From contig NZ_SJEY01000002.1 of the NCBI RefSeq assembly GCF_004761875.1, positions 1 through 64,000 of the forward strand: DNA of 64,000 bases, in the 5' to 3' direction. The notes beneath the pieces are model-generated. The model saw only the letters and a program-made list of their open reading frames with translations, did no database searches and had not been told where the DNA came from. Every line of letters starts with the position of its first letter. Position 1 is the first letter of the stretch. The translations under genes were made by a program, and so were the position numbers. The stretch is from Roseovarius aestuariivivens (GTDB lineage Bacteria; Pseudomonadota; Alphaproteobacteria; Rhodobacterales; Rhodobacteraceae). Below are positions 45,280 through 54,466 of the stretch, piece by piece.

Positions 45280-46208
45280 GCCGCCGCTCCGATCACGCCA
45301 AGGGCCGCCGACGCGATCCGGTCCTCGGCCACCTGCGCGCGCGAGGTGAGCAGGATCGGCACCTTCGCGCCCAGCACCACGCCCGCGCAACAACAGCCCA
45401 TGCCGAAAGACATCAGTTTGAAAAGCGCGTTGCCCGTGGTGATGTTCGGCGTCAGCAGAATATCGGCATCTCCCGACACCTCGGATTCGAAATTCTTGGC
45501 CTCGGCGGCGGCCCGGGACAGGATCAGATCCATCGCCATCGGCCCCTGCACGACCGCCCCGGGCAACGCGCCCTTGGCCCAATCAGCGATCTCCCGAGCT
45601 TCGATCGTGTTTGGCACAGCCGCGATCAAATCTTCCGTTGGGGCCAGGATCCCCGCCTTGGGCCGCTCTATGCCCAGCTTGTGCGCCAGCATCACGGCAT
45701 GGCTCAGACACGCCTGCCGCGTCACCACGTCCGGATCGACGTTCAGCGCCGCATCGGTTAGCAGGAGCGGGCGCTCCGACCCCGGCATCGTGATGTGGAA
45801 CACATGCCCGCAGCGCGCGTCCGGCGCGCGCAAGCCCGCCGACGATGGCAGCAATCCCTTGAGAAAGGTCGAGGTGTGGATCTGCCCTTTCATGATGGCG
45901 TTCACCTCGCCGCTGCGCGCCATGCGCGCCGCTTCGGGGGCTGCGGCCGCCTTGGGGGCGTGGACCAGTGGAAGGCCCGATATGTCCCAGCCGATCTCGT
46001 CGGCGGTCGCCTTAATCTTCTCGATATCCCCGATCAGCACCGGCTCGGCCAGCCCGGCCTCTGCCGCCTCGCGGATCCCCTGCAACGGGTTCGGCGCACC
46101 GGCATTTACCAGCGCCACGCGCGGTCGCGGCAACGTCCGTGCCCGCGCCAGCAAAGAGGGCGGGCAAACCGGCCCGGTGGTGGCGAGAAACGGATACGGG
46201 TCTGTCAT
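45276..46208 (-). CDS. pta: Phosphate acetyltransferase (short form)
   Basis: A 310-residue phosphotransacetylase of the short type. Recognisable parts are NAGAPNPLQGIREAAEAGLA, MKGQIHTSTFLKGLLP, MAMDLILSRAAAEAKNFESE and TPNITTGNALFKLMSFGMGC. It converts acetyl phosphate and CoA to acetyl-CoA, feeding Xsc product into central metabolism. The ATG at 46208 was chosen as it matches the family start; 60 bp more is open upstream. Coupled to ackA. Confidence 0.9.
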   Translation of the reverse strand: MTDPYPFLATTGPVCPPSLLARARTLPRPRVALVNAGAPNPLQGIREAAEAGLAEPVLIGDIEKIKATADEIGWDISGLPLVHAPKAAAAPEAARMARSGEVNAIMKGQIHTSTFLKGLLPSSAGLRAPDARCGHVFHITMPGSERPLLLTDAALNVDPDVVTRQACLSHAVMLAHKLGIERPKAGILAPTEDLIAAVPNTIEAREIADWAKGALPGAVVQGPMAMDLILSRAAAEAKNFESEVSGDADILLTPNITTGNALFKLMSFGMGCCCAGVVLGAKVPILLTSRAQVAEDRIASAALGVIGAAA

Positions 46209-46290
46209 GTCCGGTACGGTCCCACGGTTCGGGGCCCCTGCATGGACCCTGCGCATTGATCTGCCCAAGGCCCTACAGGATTATGACGGC

Positions 46291-48066
46291 TCAGACCATC
46301 GGTTCGGCCATGTCCCCGGCGCTGACGCCCGCCACCGCGACCGGCTTTTTCATCGCGTCGCGGCGGAACGGCTCGCCCAGTTCCTGGTTGATCATCGCCT
46401 CGATCAGCGTGGTGCGCCCGTGCTGCATCTGGTCCTTGATCGCCACGTTCAGCGCCTCGGTCAGCCCGTCCATGGTGCGCGCCTGCACGCCCTGCAGGCC
46501 ACAGGCCTGCGCGATCCCGGCATAGCTCACCTTGGTGTCCAGCTCGGTGCCGATGAAATTGTCGTTGTACCACAGGGTCGAGTTCCGCTTCTCTGCGCCC
46601 CACTGGTAGTTGCGGAAAACGACCATGGTGATCGCCGGCCACTCGTCACGGCCAATCGCGGTCAGTTCCGTGACCGCGATCCCGAAGGCCCCGTCGCCGG
46701 CAAAGCCCACGACCGGCACGTCCGGACAGCCGATCTTGGCGCCCACAATAGCCGGAAGGCCATACCCGCAGGGCCCGAAAAGACCGGGCGCAAGGTATTT
46801 GCGGCCTTCCTCGAAGGTGGGATAAGCATTGCCGATGGCGCAGTTGTTGCCGATATCCGAAGTGATAATCGCATCCTTCGGAAGCGCGGACTGAATCGCG
46901 CGCCACGCCATGCGCGGGCTCATCCAGTCGGGCTTGGCCTCGCGGGCCCGTGCGTTCCAGGTCGTGCCGGGATCGTCCTCTTCGTGGTCCATCGACGACA
47001 GCTGCTGCGCCCAGGCGCTCTTGGTCTGGGCGATCTTGGCCTTGCGCGCGTCGCGGTCCGCATCGCCCGCCGTGTCGTCGAGCTGCGCGAGGATGCCGCG
47101 CGCAACCTTGCCCGCATCGCCCACGATGCCCACGCTTACTTTCTTGGTCAGGCCGATCCGGTCGGGATTGATATCCACCTGGATGATCTTCGCGTCCTTG
47201 GGCCAGTAATCGATGCCATAGCCCGGCAGCGTCGAGAACGGGTTGAGCCGCGTGCCAAGGCAAAGCACGACATCCGCCTGGGCAATAAGCTCCATCCCCG
47301 CTTTCGAACCGTTATAGCCAAGCGGCCCCGCGAAAAGCGGATGCGACCCGGGGAAGGCGTCGTTATGCTGATAGCCCACGCAAACCGGTGCATCCAGCCG
47401 CTCGGCCAGCGCCATGCTGTCGCCAATGGCGTCGGCCAGCACCACGCCCGCCCCGTTGAGGATCACCGGAAACTTCGCCTTGCTCAACAGCTTGGCCGCC
47501 TCGGCCACGGCGGCCTCACCGCCCGCCGGGCGCTCGAACTCCACGACGGCGGGCAGGTCGATATCGATCACCTGCGTCCAGTAATCGCGCGGCATGTTGA
47601 TCTGCGCGGGCGCGCTTGCGCGCTTGGCGTTCAGGATCACGCGGTTGAGCACCTCGGCCACCCGGCTAGGGTCGCGTACCTCTTCCTGATAGGCGACCAT
47701 GTCCTCGAACAGCTTCATCTGCTCGACTTCCTGGAACCCGCCCTGCCCGATGGTCTTGTTCGCGGCCTGCGGCGTCACGAGAAGAAGCGGCGTGTGGTTC
47801 CAATAGGCGGTCTTCACGGCGGTAACGAAATTGGTGATGCCGGGGCCGTTCTGCGCGATCATCATGCTCATCTTGCCGGTCGCGCGGGTGTACCCGTCGG
47901 CCATCATGCCGCCCGATCCCTCGTGGGCGCAGTCCCAGAACATGATCCCGGCCTGCGGAAAAAGATCCGAGATCGGCATGAAGGCCGAGCCGATGATGCC
48001 GAACGCATGTTCGATCCCATGCATCTGCAGTACCTTCACAAAGGCTTCTTCGGTGGTCATCTTCAT
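46291..48066 (-). CDS. xsc: Sulfoacetaldehyde acetyltransferase
   Basis: A 591-residue thiamine-diphosphate enzyme. Its start TTEEAFVKVLQMHGIEHAFG and IIGSAFMPISDLFPQAG are diagnostic of Xsc, as are ITNFVTAVKTAYWNHTP and NMPRDYWTQVID. The cofactor site is GFAGDGAFGIAVTELTAIGR with NYQWGAEKRN. It cleaves sulfoacetaldehyde with phosphate to sulfite and acetyl phosphate, the central desulfonation step of taurine and isethionate breakdown. Upstream is a pair of CTGG-type direct repeats and tauR. Downstream pta, ackA and soe genes process both products. Confidence 0.96.
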   Translation of the reverse strand: MKMTTEEAFVKVLQMHGIEHAFGIIGSAFMPISDLFPQAGIMFWDCAHEGSGGMMADGYTRATGKMSMMIAQNGPGITNFVTAVKTAYWNHTPLLLVTPQAANKTIGQGGFQEVEQMKLFEDMVAYQEEVRDPSRVAEVLNRVILNAKRASAPAQINMPRDYWTQVIDIDLPAVVEFERPAGGEAAVAEAAKLLSKAKFPVILNGAGVVLADAIGDSMALAERLDAPVCVGYQHNDAFPGSHPLFAGPLGYNGSKAGMELIAQADVVLCLGTRLNPFSTLPGYGIDYWPKDAKIIQVDINPDRIGLTKKVSVGIVGDAGKVARGILAQLDDTAGDADRDARKAKIAQTKSAWAQQLSSMDHEEDDPGTTWNARAREAKPDWMSPRMAWRAIQSALPKDAIITSDIGNNCAIGNAYPTFEEGRKYLAPGLFGPCGYGLPAIVGAKIGCPDVPVVGFAGDGAFGIAVTELTAIGRDEWPAITMVVFRNYQWGAEKRNSTLWYNDNFIGTELDTKVSYAGIAQACGLQGVQARTMDGLTEALNVAIKDQMQHGRTTLIEAMINQELGEPFRRDAMKKPVAVAGVSAGDMAEPMV

Positions 48067-48141
48067 CGCGCGTCTCCTGCAAATGGGGAAAGACCCGGGT
48101 GGTCGGGCGTCGGGCGCAAACCTACGCCAGCACCCCGTCCA

Positions 48142-48179
48142 CCACTAGGGCCAGTTGCGTGGTCGCGATAAGACCAGTC
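48142..48179 (-). promoter_or_regulatory. Candidate TauR operator before xsc
   Basis: Two direct repeats read on the minus strand: GACTGGTCTTATCGC (48179-48165) and AACTGGCCCTAGTGG (48156-48142), 23 bp start to start. A CTGG-x-C-x-TA core is shared with the pair before tauR. Paired direct repeats about two helical turns apart are normal for MocR-type regulators such as TauR. Confidence 0.45.
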
Positions 48180-49638
48180 AGGTCATCTTGCGCAGTTCTT
48201 CGGCCAAGAGGCCGATCCCGTCACCGATCCGTTCCGACGGGATCGAGGAATAAGCCAGCCGGTAGTAATTCTGCGGACCCCACGCGCCGAAGAACGGCCG
48301 CCCCGGTTCGATCAGCACGCCGCGCGGCCGCAACCGCGCGTCGAGCGCTTCGGTATCCACCCCCTCGGGCGCGCGCATCCAGATCGAACTGCCCCCGAAG
48401 ACGCCGCGCCCCGCCACGCCAAGCCCCTGCGCCGCCAACGCGTCTTCCATGGCGCGGCGCCGCTTGGCAAAGACCTGCCCCATCTTGCGGATCAGGCTGT
48501 CGTAATGCCCGAGGCTCAGGAAATAGGCCGCCGTGCGCTGCACATGGCCGGGCGGATGCCGCAGCACACTGGCGCGCAGCGCGCGGGCCTCTCGGATAAA
48601 CGGTTCCGGCCCCACCAGATAGCCCAGCCGCAGCCCCGGAAAGATCGACTTGGAAAAGCTGCCCACGTAGATCACCCGCCCGTCCGTATCGAGCGATTTC
48701 AGCGACGGCAGCGGCGACCGCAGGAACGAGATCTCGAACTCGTAATCGTCCTCGACGATCAGCGCGTCCATCTCCCGCGCCCGGGCCAGAAGCGCCTGTC
48801 GCCGCCCCAGCGGCATGGTGGCGTTCGTGGGCGCCTGGTGACTGGGCGTGCAAAAGATGACGTCGGCCCGATCTGGCAAACCCTTGGGCGGCAACCCGTC
48901 GCCATCCACCGCAACCTCGGCCAGGTGACATCGCGCCTGACCCAGAATATCGCGCAGCGCGTGATAGCACGGCGTCTCGATCGCCGCCGTCCGCCGCTGC
49001 GTCAACAGCACCTGCGCCGTCAGCCACAGCGCGTTCTGCGCCCCCATCGTCAAAAGGATCTCGCCCGGCTCGGCAAGGATCCCGCGCCGCGGCAGAGTGT
49101 GCCGCGCGATGAACTCGATCAGCTTGGGATCATCCTGATCGTAGTAATCCGCCGTCAGCGCCTGAAAATCCTTGGTGCCCAGCGCCCGCAGCGCGCAATG
49201 CCGCCAGTTGGCGTGATCGAAAAGCCCCGGATCGGTCTGCCCGTAGATGAACGGATACCGATAGCGTGACCAATCCTGCGGCTTCTCCGGCGTCGTCCCC
49301 CCGGTATAGCGCCGGCCCAGCGCGCGCGCCCAGTCCACACCGTCACGGCGCGGCGCACTCGGCGCGAACTGCGGCGGCTCGGGCGCGTTGTCCGACACGA
49401 AATAGCCCGAACGGTCCCGGCTTTGCAGGTAATCATTGGCCTGCAACTCGGTATACGCCAGCGTCACGGTGATCCGGCTCACCCCAAGATGCGCCGCCAG
49501 CCGCCGTGACGACGGCAGCTTTTCACCCTTGCGGAACCGCCCCGACAGAATGCCTTCCGCGATCATCGCCTGGATCTGCGCCTGCAGCGTGCCCTCCGCC
49601 TCGGGCCGCAAGAAGAAACTTTCCACCGGGATCGCCAT
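48178..49638 (-). CDS. tauR: MocR/GntR-type regulator TauR
   Basis: A 486-residue MocR regulator: an N-terminal GntR helix-turn-helix (LSGRFRKGEKLPSSRRLAAH, GVSRITVTLAYTELQANDYL) and a C-terminal fold-type-I aminotransferase-like domain with the PLP Lys in VGSFSKSIFPGLRLGYLVGP. Its place directly upstream of xsc is that of TauR, the activator of taurine use in Rhodobacterales. The ATG at 49638 fits the domain start; the frame is open 78 bp further. Two direct repeats lie just upstream of the ATG, suggesting autoregulation. Confidence 0.88.
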   Translation of the reverse strand: MAIPVESFFLRPEAEGTLQAQIQAMIAEGILSGRFRKGEKLPSSRRLAAHLGVSRITVTLAYTELQANDYLQSRDRSGYFVSDNAPEPPQFAPSAPRRDGVDWARALGRRYTGGTTPEKPQDWSRYRYPFIYGQTDPGLFDHANWRHCALRALGTKDFQALTADYYDQDDPKLIEFIARHTLPRRGILAEPGEILLTMGAQNALWLTAQVLLTQRRTAAIETPCYHALRDILGQARCHLAEVAVDGDGLPPKGLPDRADVIFCTPSHQAPTNATMPLGRRQALLARAREMDALIVEDDYEFEISFLRSPLPSLKSLDTDGRVIYVGSFSKSIFPGLRLGYLVGPEPFIREARALRASVLRHPPGHVQRTAAYFLSLGHYDSLIRKMGQVFAKRRRAMEDALAAQGLGVAGRGVFGGSSIWMRAPEGVDTEALDARLRPRGVLIEPGRPFFGAWGPQNYYRLAYSSIPSERIGDGIGLLAEELRKMT

Positions 49639-49648
49639 GGCACACCTT

Positions 49649-49685
49649 AATCTGGCCTTACGCGCCGGGCAATCTGGCAATACGC
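49649..49685. promoter_or_regulatory. Candidate TauR operator before tauR
   Basis: Direct repeats AATCTGGCCTTACGC (49649-49663) and AATCTGGCAATACGC (49671-49685), 13 of 15 bases alike, 22 bp start to start, beginning 11 bp before the tauR start codon. They share CTGGC-x-x-TA with the pair before xsc. Confidence 0.5.
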
Positions 49686-49740
49686 GCTTTCTTCTTGGCG
49701 AAAAGGCTTTCGACAAAGACGCACAGCGTAGCAGGATCTG

Positions 49741-50436
49741 TCAAAGCCGCTGTTCCACCGCCCCGAACGTCTCGGCAAATCCGGCCTCGCCCTCGCGCGT
49801 GAACCGCACGATCCGCGTGCCGGCCACGCGCCGCGCCCAGCCCAAATCCTCCATGCGCGCAAGCATGGCGCGCCCCAGTTGACCGGCCAGATGCGCCTGC
49901 CGCTCCGACCAGTCAAGGCAATCGCGGCACAAAGGCGCCCGGGACCGCGGTAGGGCATCAAGATCGATCCCGAACGTGCCGACAAAGGCCCGCCCCGCCT
50001 CCGACAGATCGAGCAGATCACCCTTGGCGATCAAAATCCCACGGTCCAGCAGGCAGCGATACATCCGGGTGCCCATATCGCCGGCCAGATGGTTGTAACA
50101 CACCCGCGCGCGGCGCAGTTCCGGATCACGCGGGCCAGGGCGGGTACGCAATTGCCGTGTCCCTGCGGCCAGACCCATCAGGGCCTCAAGCACGCTGGCC
50201 ACATCGTCCGAGGCCAGCGAGAAATACTTGTGCCGCCCGGATTTGCGCGCCCTCACCAGCCCGCCCGCCTCAAGCTTCGACAAGTGGGACGAAGCCGTCG
50301 ACAGGCTCACCCCCGCCTCTCCGGACAGTTCGGTGGCGGTCAACGCCTTGCCGCTCATCAGCGCGGTCAGGATGTTCGCCCGCGCCGGATCCCCGATCAG
50401 CGCGGCGACATAAGCAATATCAGGTCCGTCTCTCAT
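49741..50436 (-). CDS. ArsR-like winged-helix regulator, 231 aa
   Basis: Twice the usual ArsR length. The N-terminal ~85 residues are an ArsR-type DNA-binding domain (LIGDPARANILTALMSGKAL, VSLSTASSHLSKLEAGGLVR, RKSGRHKYFSL). The C-terminal part (CYNHLAGDMGTRMYRCLLDR, PLCRDCLDWSERQAHLAGQL) has several Cys and His and may sense a metal or redox state. It is divergent from the two small genes at 50509, its probable targets. Confidence 0.82.
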   Translation of the reverse strand: MRDGPDIAYVAALIGDPARANILTALMSGKALTATELSGEAGVSLSTASSHLSKLEAGGLVRARKSGRHKYFSLASDDVASVLEALMGLAAGTRQLRTRPGPRDPELRRARVCYNHLAGDMGTRMYRCLLDRGILIAKGDLLDLSEAGRAFVGTFGIDLDALPRSRAPLCRDCLDWSERQAHLAGQLGRAMLARMEDLGWARRVAGTRIVRFTREGEAGFAETFGAVEQRL

Positions 50437-50508
50437 GGTTCGATCTTAATCGAAGCATAACGTCCGGTCCATCGGCTAGTTTCTGTTCATCAAAGAAACG
50501 GACCCATC

Positions 50509-50832
50509 ATGCTGACCTGCATCATCCGCTACCACATCAACCCAACGCAACACGCCCAGTTCGCCCAGTACGCCCGAAACTGGGGGCAGGCCATCCCGCG
50601 TTGCGGGGCCGAGCTCATCGGGTATTTCGCACCGCACGAAGGCTCGTCCACTCTCGCCTACGGGATTTATAACATTGCAAGCCTGGCGGATTACGAGGCA
50701 TACCGCGCGCGACTCGCGGAAGATCCGCTTGGGCGCGAAAACTACGCCTTCGCTCAATCCGAAAAGTTCCTCTTGCGTGAGGACCGCACATTTTTGAAAT
50801 GTGTCTCCCAACCACATGGAGAAGCCACATGA
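50509..50832 (+). CDS. NIPSNAP-family protein
   Basis: A 107-residue ferredoxin-like-fold protein of the NIPSNAP group: LTCIIRYHINPTQHAQFAQY, GAELIGYFAPHEGSSTLAYG, YEAYRARLAEDPLGRENYAF. Bacterial members are small dimeric proteins of unknown activity. It overlaps the next gene by 4 bp and is divergent from the ArsR-like regulator. Confidence 0.85.
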   Translation: MLTCIIRYHINPTQHAQFAQYARNWGQAIPRCGAELIGYFAPHEGSSTLAYGIYNIASLADYEAYRARLAEDPLGRENYAFAQSEKFLLREDRTFLKCVSQPHGEAT

Positions 50833-51176
50833 TCGCTGTCATTTTCGAGGTCTTTCCCGGCAAGGATCAGGTCGACCCCTATCTAGACATGGCCGCCAAG
50901 ATGAAACCGCTGGCCGAAGGCATCGACGGCTTCATCTCCGTCGAGCGCTTTCAAAGCCTGACGAACCCGGAAAAGCTTCTGTCCCTCAGTTTCTGGCGCG
51001 ACGAAGAAGCGCTCGACAACTGGCGGCGCCTTTCGGCGCATCGCAACGCGCAAAAGGCGGGACGCGAGATCATGTTCGACGACTACCGCCTGCGAGTCGT
51101 CTCGGTCATCCGTGACTACGGCATGTTCGAACGAGACGAGGCGCCGGAAGACAGCAAAGAGGTGCATGGCGGCTGA
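50829..51176 (+). CDS. Antibiotic biosynthesis monooxygenase (ABM) domain protein
   Basis: A 115-residue ABM-fold protein: IAVIFEVFPGKDQVDPYLDM, GIDGFISVERFQSLTNPEKL, LSLSFWRDEEALDNWRRLSA. ABM proteins include cofactor-free monooxygenases and haem-degrading enzymes. Start at 50829 overlaps the NIPSNAP stop. The pair with NIPSNAP may form hetero-dimers or act in one detoxification step, but this is not shown by the sequence. Confidence 0.85.
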   Translation: MIAVIFEVFPGKDQVDPYLDMAAKMKPLAEGIDGFISVERFQSLTNPEKLLSLSFWRDEEALDNWRRLSAHRNAQKAGREIMFDDYRLRVVSVIRDYGMFERDEAPEDSKEVHGG

Positions 51177-51240
51177 GAACCGGGGCGGGGTTTCCATGTC
51201 GGCGCGCATTGGCTAAACCCCGCGCCAACAGGAGTCCGCC

Positions 51241-52428
51241 ATGCCCCAACGCCCCGCCTTCGCCCCCTGGCTCGACGACACCAACGATGTCACTGCCACC
51301 TTTCTGGCCGCAGGCCAGATTCCCGGCCTGATCAATCTGGGCGGCGGCCTGCCCGACCCGTGCGTCTGGCCGGTCGCCGAGATGGCCGAACTGGCAAGCC
51401 GTGCGGTCACCGATCACGCCGCCGAAACGCTGGCCTACACCCCCGTCACCGGCATCCCGGATCTGCGCGACCTGATCGCGGCGCGCTTTTCCGAGGGCGA
51501 TCTGCACCTCACGCGCGACAACGTCCTGATCGTCGCCGGCGGCAGCCAGGGCCTTGCGCTGACCGGCAATGTGCTTTTGGAATATGGTGGCCGCATCACC
51601 AGTCAAAGCCCCGCCTATCTTGGCGCGCTCGACACCTGGCGCCCGCAGCAGCCAGAATATCGCCACATGCGGCTTGAACGGAACGATCTCGACCTGCCCG
51701 CGCTGATGAAAGACGCGCAATTCGCCTACACCGTGCCGAACTTCTCAAACCCCACCGGGCGGCTGGTTCCCACGGACATACGCCACCGTCTGGTCGAGGC
51801 AGCAGAGCAGACCGGCACCTGGCTGATCGAGGATGATCCCTATGGCACGCTCTACTATGACGGCCCGCCGCTGCCGCGCCTGATCACGCTCTCGGCCAAG
51901 GGCGAGACGCCCTATAACGGCCCCGTGATCTATATGGGCACCGTGTCCAAGGAACTGGCGCCCGGCCTGCGTATCGGCTGGGTCATCGCCGCGCCGAACA
52001 TGATCAAGGCGCTCGCCACCGCCAAGCAATCGGCGGATATGTGCACCTCGGGGCTTTGTCAGCGGATGACCCATGACGCTTTCGCCACCGGCCTCGCCGA
52101 CCGGATGCTGCCCGGCGTGATCGAGCTTTACCGCACCCGCCGCGACGCGCTCCTTGCGGCGATGGACACGCATCTGTCCGATCTCTTCGATTGGGAAAAG
52201 CCTTCGGGCGGCATGTTCGTCTGGGCCACCGCCCGCGACGCCAGCCTCGACACGAACGCGCTGATGGAAGTGGGCCTCGATCACGGGGTCTGCATCTCGC
52301 CCAGCTCGGTCTTCGATCCCGAAGGGCGCGATCACCGGTCGATCCGCATCAACTTCACCCTCAATCCACCCGATAAACTGACCGAGGGGATCGCGCGGCT
52401 GGCAAAGGCCACCCGCGCGATGGGCTGA
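51241..52428 (+). CDS. PLP-dependent aminotransferase (class I/II, MocR-like C domain)
   Basis: A 395-residue fold-type-I aminotransferase of the 2-aminoadipate / ARO8-like group: LINLGGGLPDPCVWPVAEMA, YTPVTGIPDLRDLIAARF, TVPNFSNPTGRLVPTDIRHR, EDDPYGTLYYDG, and the PLP Lys in MGTVSKELAPGLRIGWVIAA. Substrate unknown. It begins 64 bp after the ABM gene and may be a separate unit. Confidence 0.9.
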   Translation: MPQRPAFAPWLDDTNDVTATFLAAGQIPGLINLGGGLPDPCVWPVAEMAELASRAVTDHAAETLAYTPVTGIPDLRDLIAARFSEGDLHLTRDNVLIVAGGSQGLALTGNVLLEYGGRITSQSPAYLGALDTWRPQQPEYRHMRLERNDLDLPALMKDAQFAYTVPNFSNPTGRLVPTDIRHRLVEAAEQTGTWLIEDDPYGTLYYDGPPLPRLITLSAKGETPYNGPVIYMGTVSKELAPGLRIGWVIAAPNMIKALATAKQSADMCTSGLCQRMTHDAFATGLADRMLPGVIELYRTRRDALLAAMDTHLSDLFDWEKPSGGMFVWATARDASLDTNALMEVGLDHGVCISPSSVFDPEGRDHRSIRINFTLNPPDKLTEGIARLAKATRAMG

Positions 52429-52462
52429 CGGCGCAGGGAACACCCCGCGCCGCTTCAGTGCA

Positions 52463-54295
52463 TCACTCCAAAACCAGCGCGAACTTCATCCAGTTCTCGA
52501 TGGAATCGATCATATCGCCATGTTCGGTCAGAAGCGGGCTCTGCGACGGATCGAACCCGATCGACAGGGCCGATTCCGGATCGTCCAGCAGCGTCGCGAT
52601 CATCACACTCGCCACGATCCAGCTGCCCAGTTCGCCCAGGTGATTACCGCCCGCAGCTTCGGCTTCTGCCAGAAGGTAGAACCACAGCGGCGTGCGCTCA
52701 TGCAGGCGCGACTGCGAGTTCTGCAAGAAATCCCTCAGGTTCGGACGATGATCGAAGAGTGCGCCCACATCCGCGATCGGCCCGCTCTGCACGGCGCCCT
52801 GGGCCTTCAGATGCGCGTGCAGCGCCTGACCCGTCGGCAGGCGCAGCGCATTGCCCCGCCGCAAGTTCCGACGCGCCAGATGCCGCGACATCTTGCGGAT
52901 CTGCTCGTCCGCCGCCTCGGCCCCTTCGATGATCATGTCGCCCAGGGGCGGCGCGATCTGGGTGTCGATGGCCCGCGCCCGGCGCGCGGGCTTGCCGTCT
53001 GAACTGTCCTGCCCGGGCGTGACGAACCGCGACCAGTCGATGATCCGGTCCTTCGTCAGCCGCCCGTGCCCGTCGAAGGGATCGCGGTGCTGGCCGTCAA
53101 AGCCCGGCCCGCCCCCGAAAACGCCGCCGAACACGAAAAGGTCCTCGAATGGCGCCCTGTCCGGCCCGGACGAATCGCGCCCGAAGTTGCGGTTATAGTC
53201 ATAGGCGTCCCGCACCATCGTGTGGCCAAAGCGATAGGCCGCCACGGAAAACTCCAACGGCAGCACATCGCCCAGCGTGGTCTGCCCCGTCCGCGCGTTA
53301 TACGCGGTCCGGAAATCGAAGTAATGCTGCGCCTTGTTTTCCAGCACGCTGGTGACCACCGCCGGGTCGCACACCTTCTTGAGATACCCCTCGACGATCA
53401 GCCACTGGTAATGCAGCCGCGTCAACGTCCGGGCCGAGTTGAAATCGGCGATCCACCCGGTGTCATGCGCAGCCAGGTAATCCACCACCCGGTTGTGAAA
53501 CCGCAGAAAGCTCAGGTGGAACTGCGCCACGTTCAGGTTCTCGTCGTTGCGCATATCCCCGATGATCGCGCGCCGGTCGAGCCCGTCCTTGATCTTGTCG
53601 AAATCCTCCTGGCTCATCCGGTTGTCGTTCACCCGCGCCTGCAAAAGGCTCAGAAAGGCCTGCCGCACCTCGGACGACACCTGCGAAAAGCGCGGCAGAT
53701 CGCGATGCGGGTCAAGCCCGTCGGGCAGCGGCCCGGCGCCCACCGCCGTGCCCACGCGCATCTTCTCGGGAAAGCTCGGGTGCCGCATGCCCGAGATGAC
53801 CTTCACCGCCTCGGGCGGCAGGTCGGGCCCGATTGGAATGCCGCCATAGACCGAATCCAGGTCGAACCGCGGGCTGCGCGCGTTCTTCAGCCCCGCCTCG
53901 ATCTCTTCGGCGGTCTTGGCCGGCACGCCATCCGCAAAGTTGGAGAAATCCGTGTCGCGATCCGTCCGCGCCGTCAGTTCGTGATCCAGGAACTGACCCC
54001 AATAGGTCAGAACCGGCGCAAGATCGGAATCCGGCGTGGCGTTCGGGTCGGTGCCGTGCGGGTCATTCGGCCCCGGCACCATGAGATTGCCCAGCTCATC
54101 GAGCTCTCCCAGCACGTCGTCGGGCAGGTAATCGCCCGGATCCCCCGACGGCGGCAGCAGGTATCCGAAATCCGCCGCCTCATCGACGGCGACGTCGCCC
54201 ACCTCGGGCACAAGCGCCTCTCTTTGAACCTCCGAGCGTTTCTTAGGTGTACTTTCACGGGCAGAACCGCCGTGCGACTGATACAAAAGCGTCAT
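52463..54295 (-). CDS. Animal-type haem peroxidase
   Basis: A 610-residue peroxidase of the animal (XPO/cyclooxygenase) superfamily. The distal site is YWGQFLDHELTARTDRDTDF with the distal His and the acidic residue for Ca binding. The central NLNVAQFHLSFLRFHNRVVD and the proximal-His segment FSVAAYRFGHTMVRDAYDYN are typical. No signal peptide is visible; the start MTLLYQSHGGSARES is polar. An AAGGAG site precedes the ATG. Roles in bacteria are little known: halide oxidation or hydrocarbon oxygenation are possible. Confidence 0.88.
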   Translation of the reverse strand: MTLLYQSHGGSARESTPKKRSEVQREALVPEVGDVAVDEAADFGYLLPPSGDPGDYLPDDVLGELDELGNLMVPGPNDPHGTDPNATPDSDLAPVLTYWGQFLDHELTARTDRDTDFSNFADGVPAKTAEEIEAGLKNARSPRFDLDSVYGGIPIGPDLPPEAVKVISGMRHPSFPEKMRVGTAVGAGPLPDGLDPHRDLPRFSQVSSEVRQAFLSLLQARVNDNRMSQEDFDKIKDGLDRRAIIGDMRNDENLNVAQFHLSFLRFHNRVVDYLAAHDTGWIADFNSARTLTRLHYQWLIVEGYLKKVCDPAVVTSVLENKAQHYFDFRTAYNARTGQTTLGDVLPLEFSVAAYRFGHTMVRDAYDYNRNFGRDSSGPDRAPFEDLFVFGGVFGGGPGFDGQHRDPFDGHGRLTKDRIIDWSRFVTPGQDSSDGKPARRARAIDTQIAPPLGDMIIEGAEAADEQIRKMSRHLARRNLRRGNALRLPTGQALHAHLKAQGAVQSGPIADVGALFDHRPNLRDFLQNSQSRLHERTPLWFYLLAEAEAAGGNHLGELGSWIVASVMIATLLDDPESALSIGFDPSQSPLLTEHGDMIDSIENWMKFALVLE

Positions 54296-54466
54296 CTTAT
54301 AACTCCTTTTTAAAATAATAGTGCGCGCACGGTATCAATAATGCAGCTTTCGCATCAGTCCGGAATTCCGGACCATTTCAGCACATGGCGGAATCCCGCC
54401 GACGCTTGCCTCGCCCCGCCCCCTTTGCTTTAACCTCGACGAACCTGCCTGCCCGGAGCCGCCCAC

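Noticed and set aside
44911..48171. A 1086-codon open frame on the plus strand
   Set aside because: It is antisense to xsc, pta and ackA, all of which have clear family motifs. Its composition (His, Arg, Ala, Pro rich) is typical of a shadow frame in high-GC DNA.
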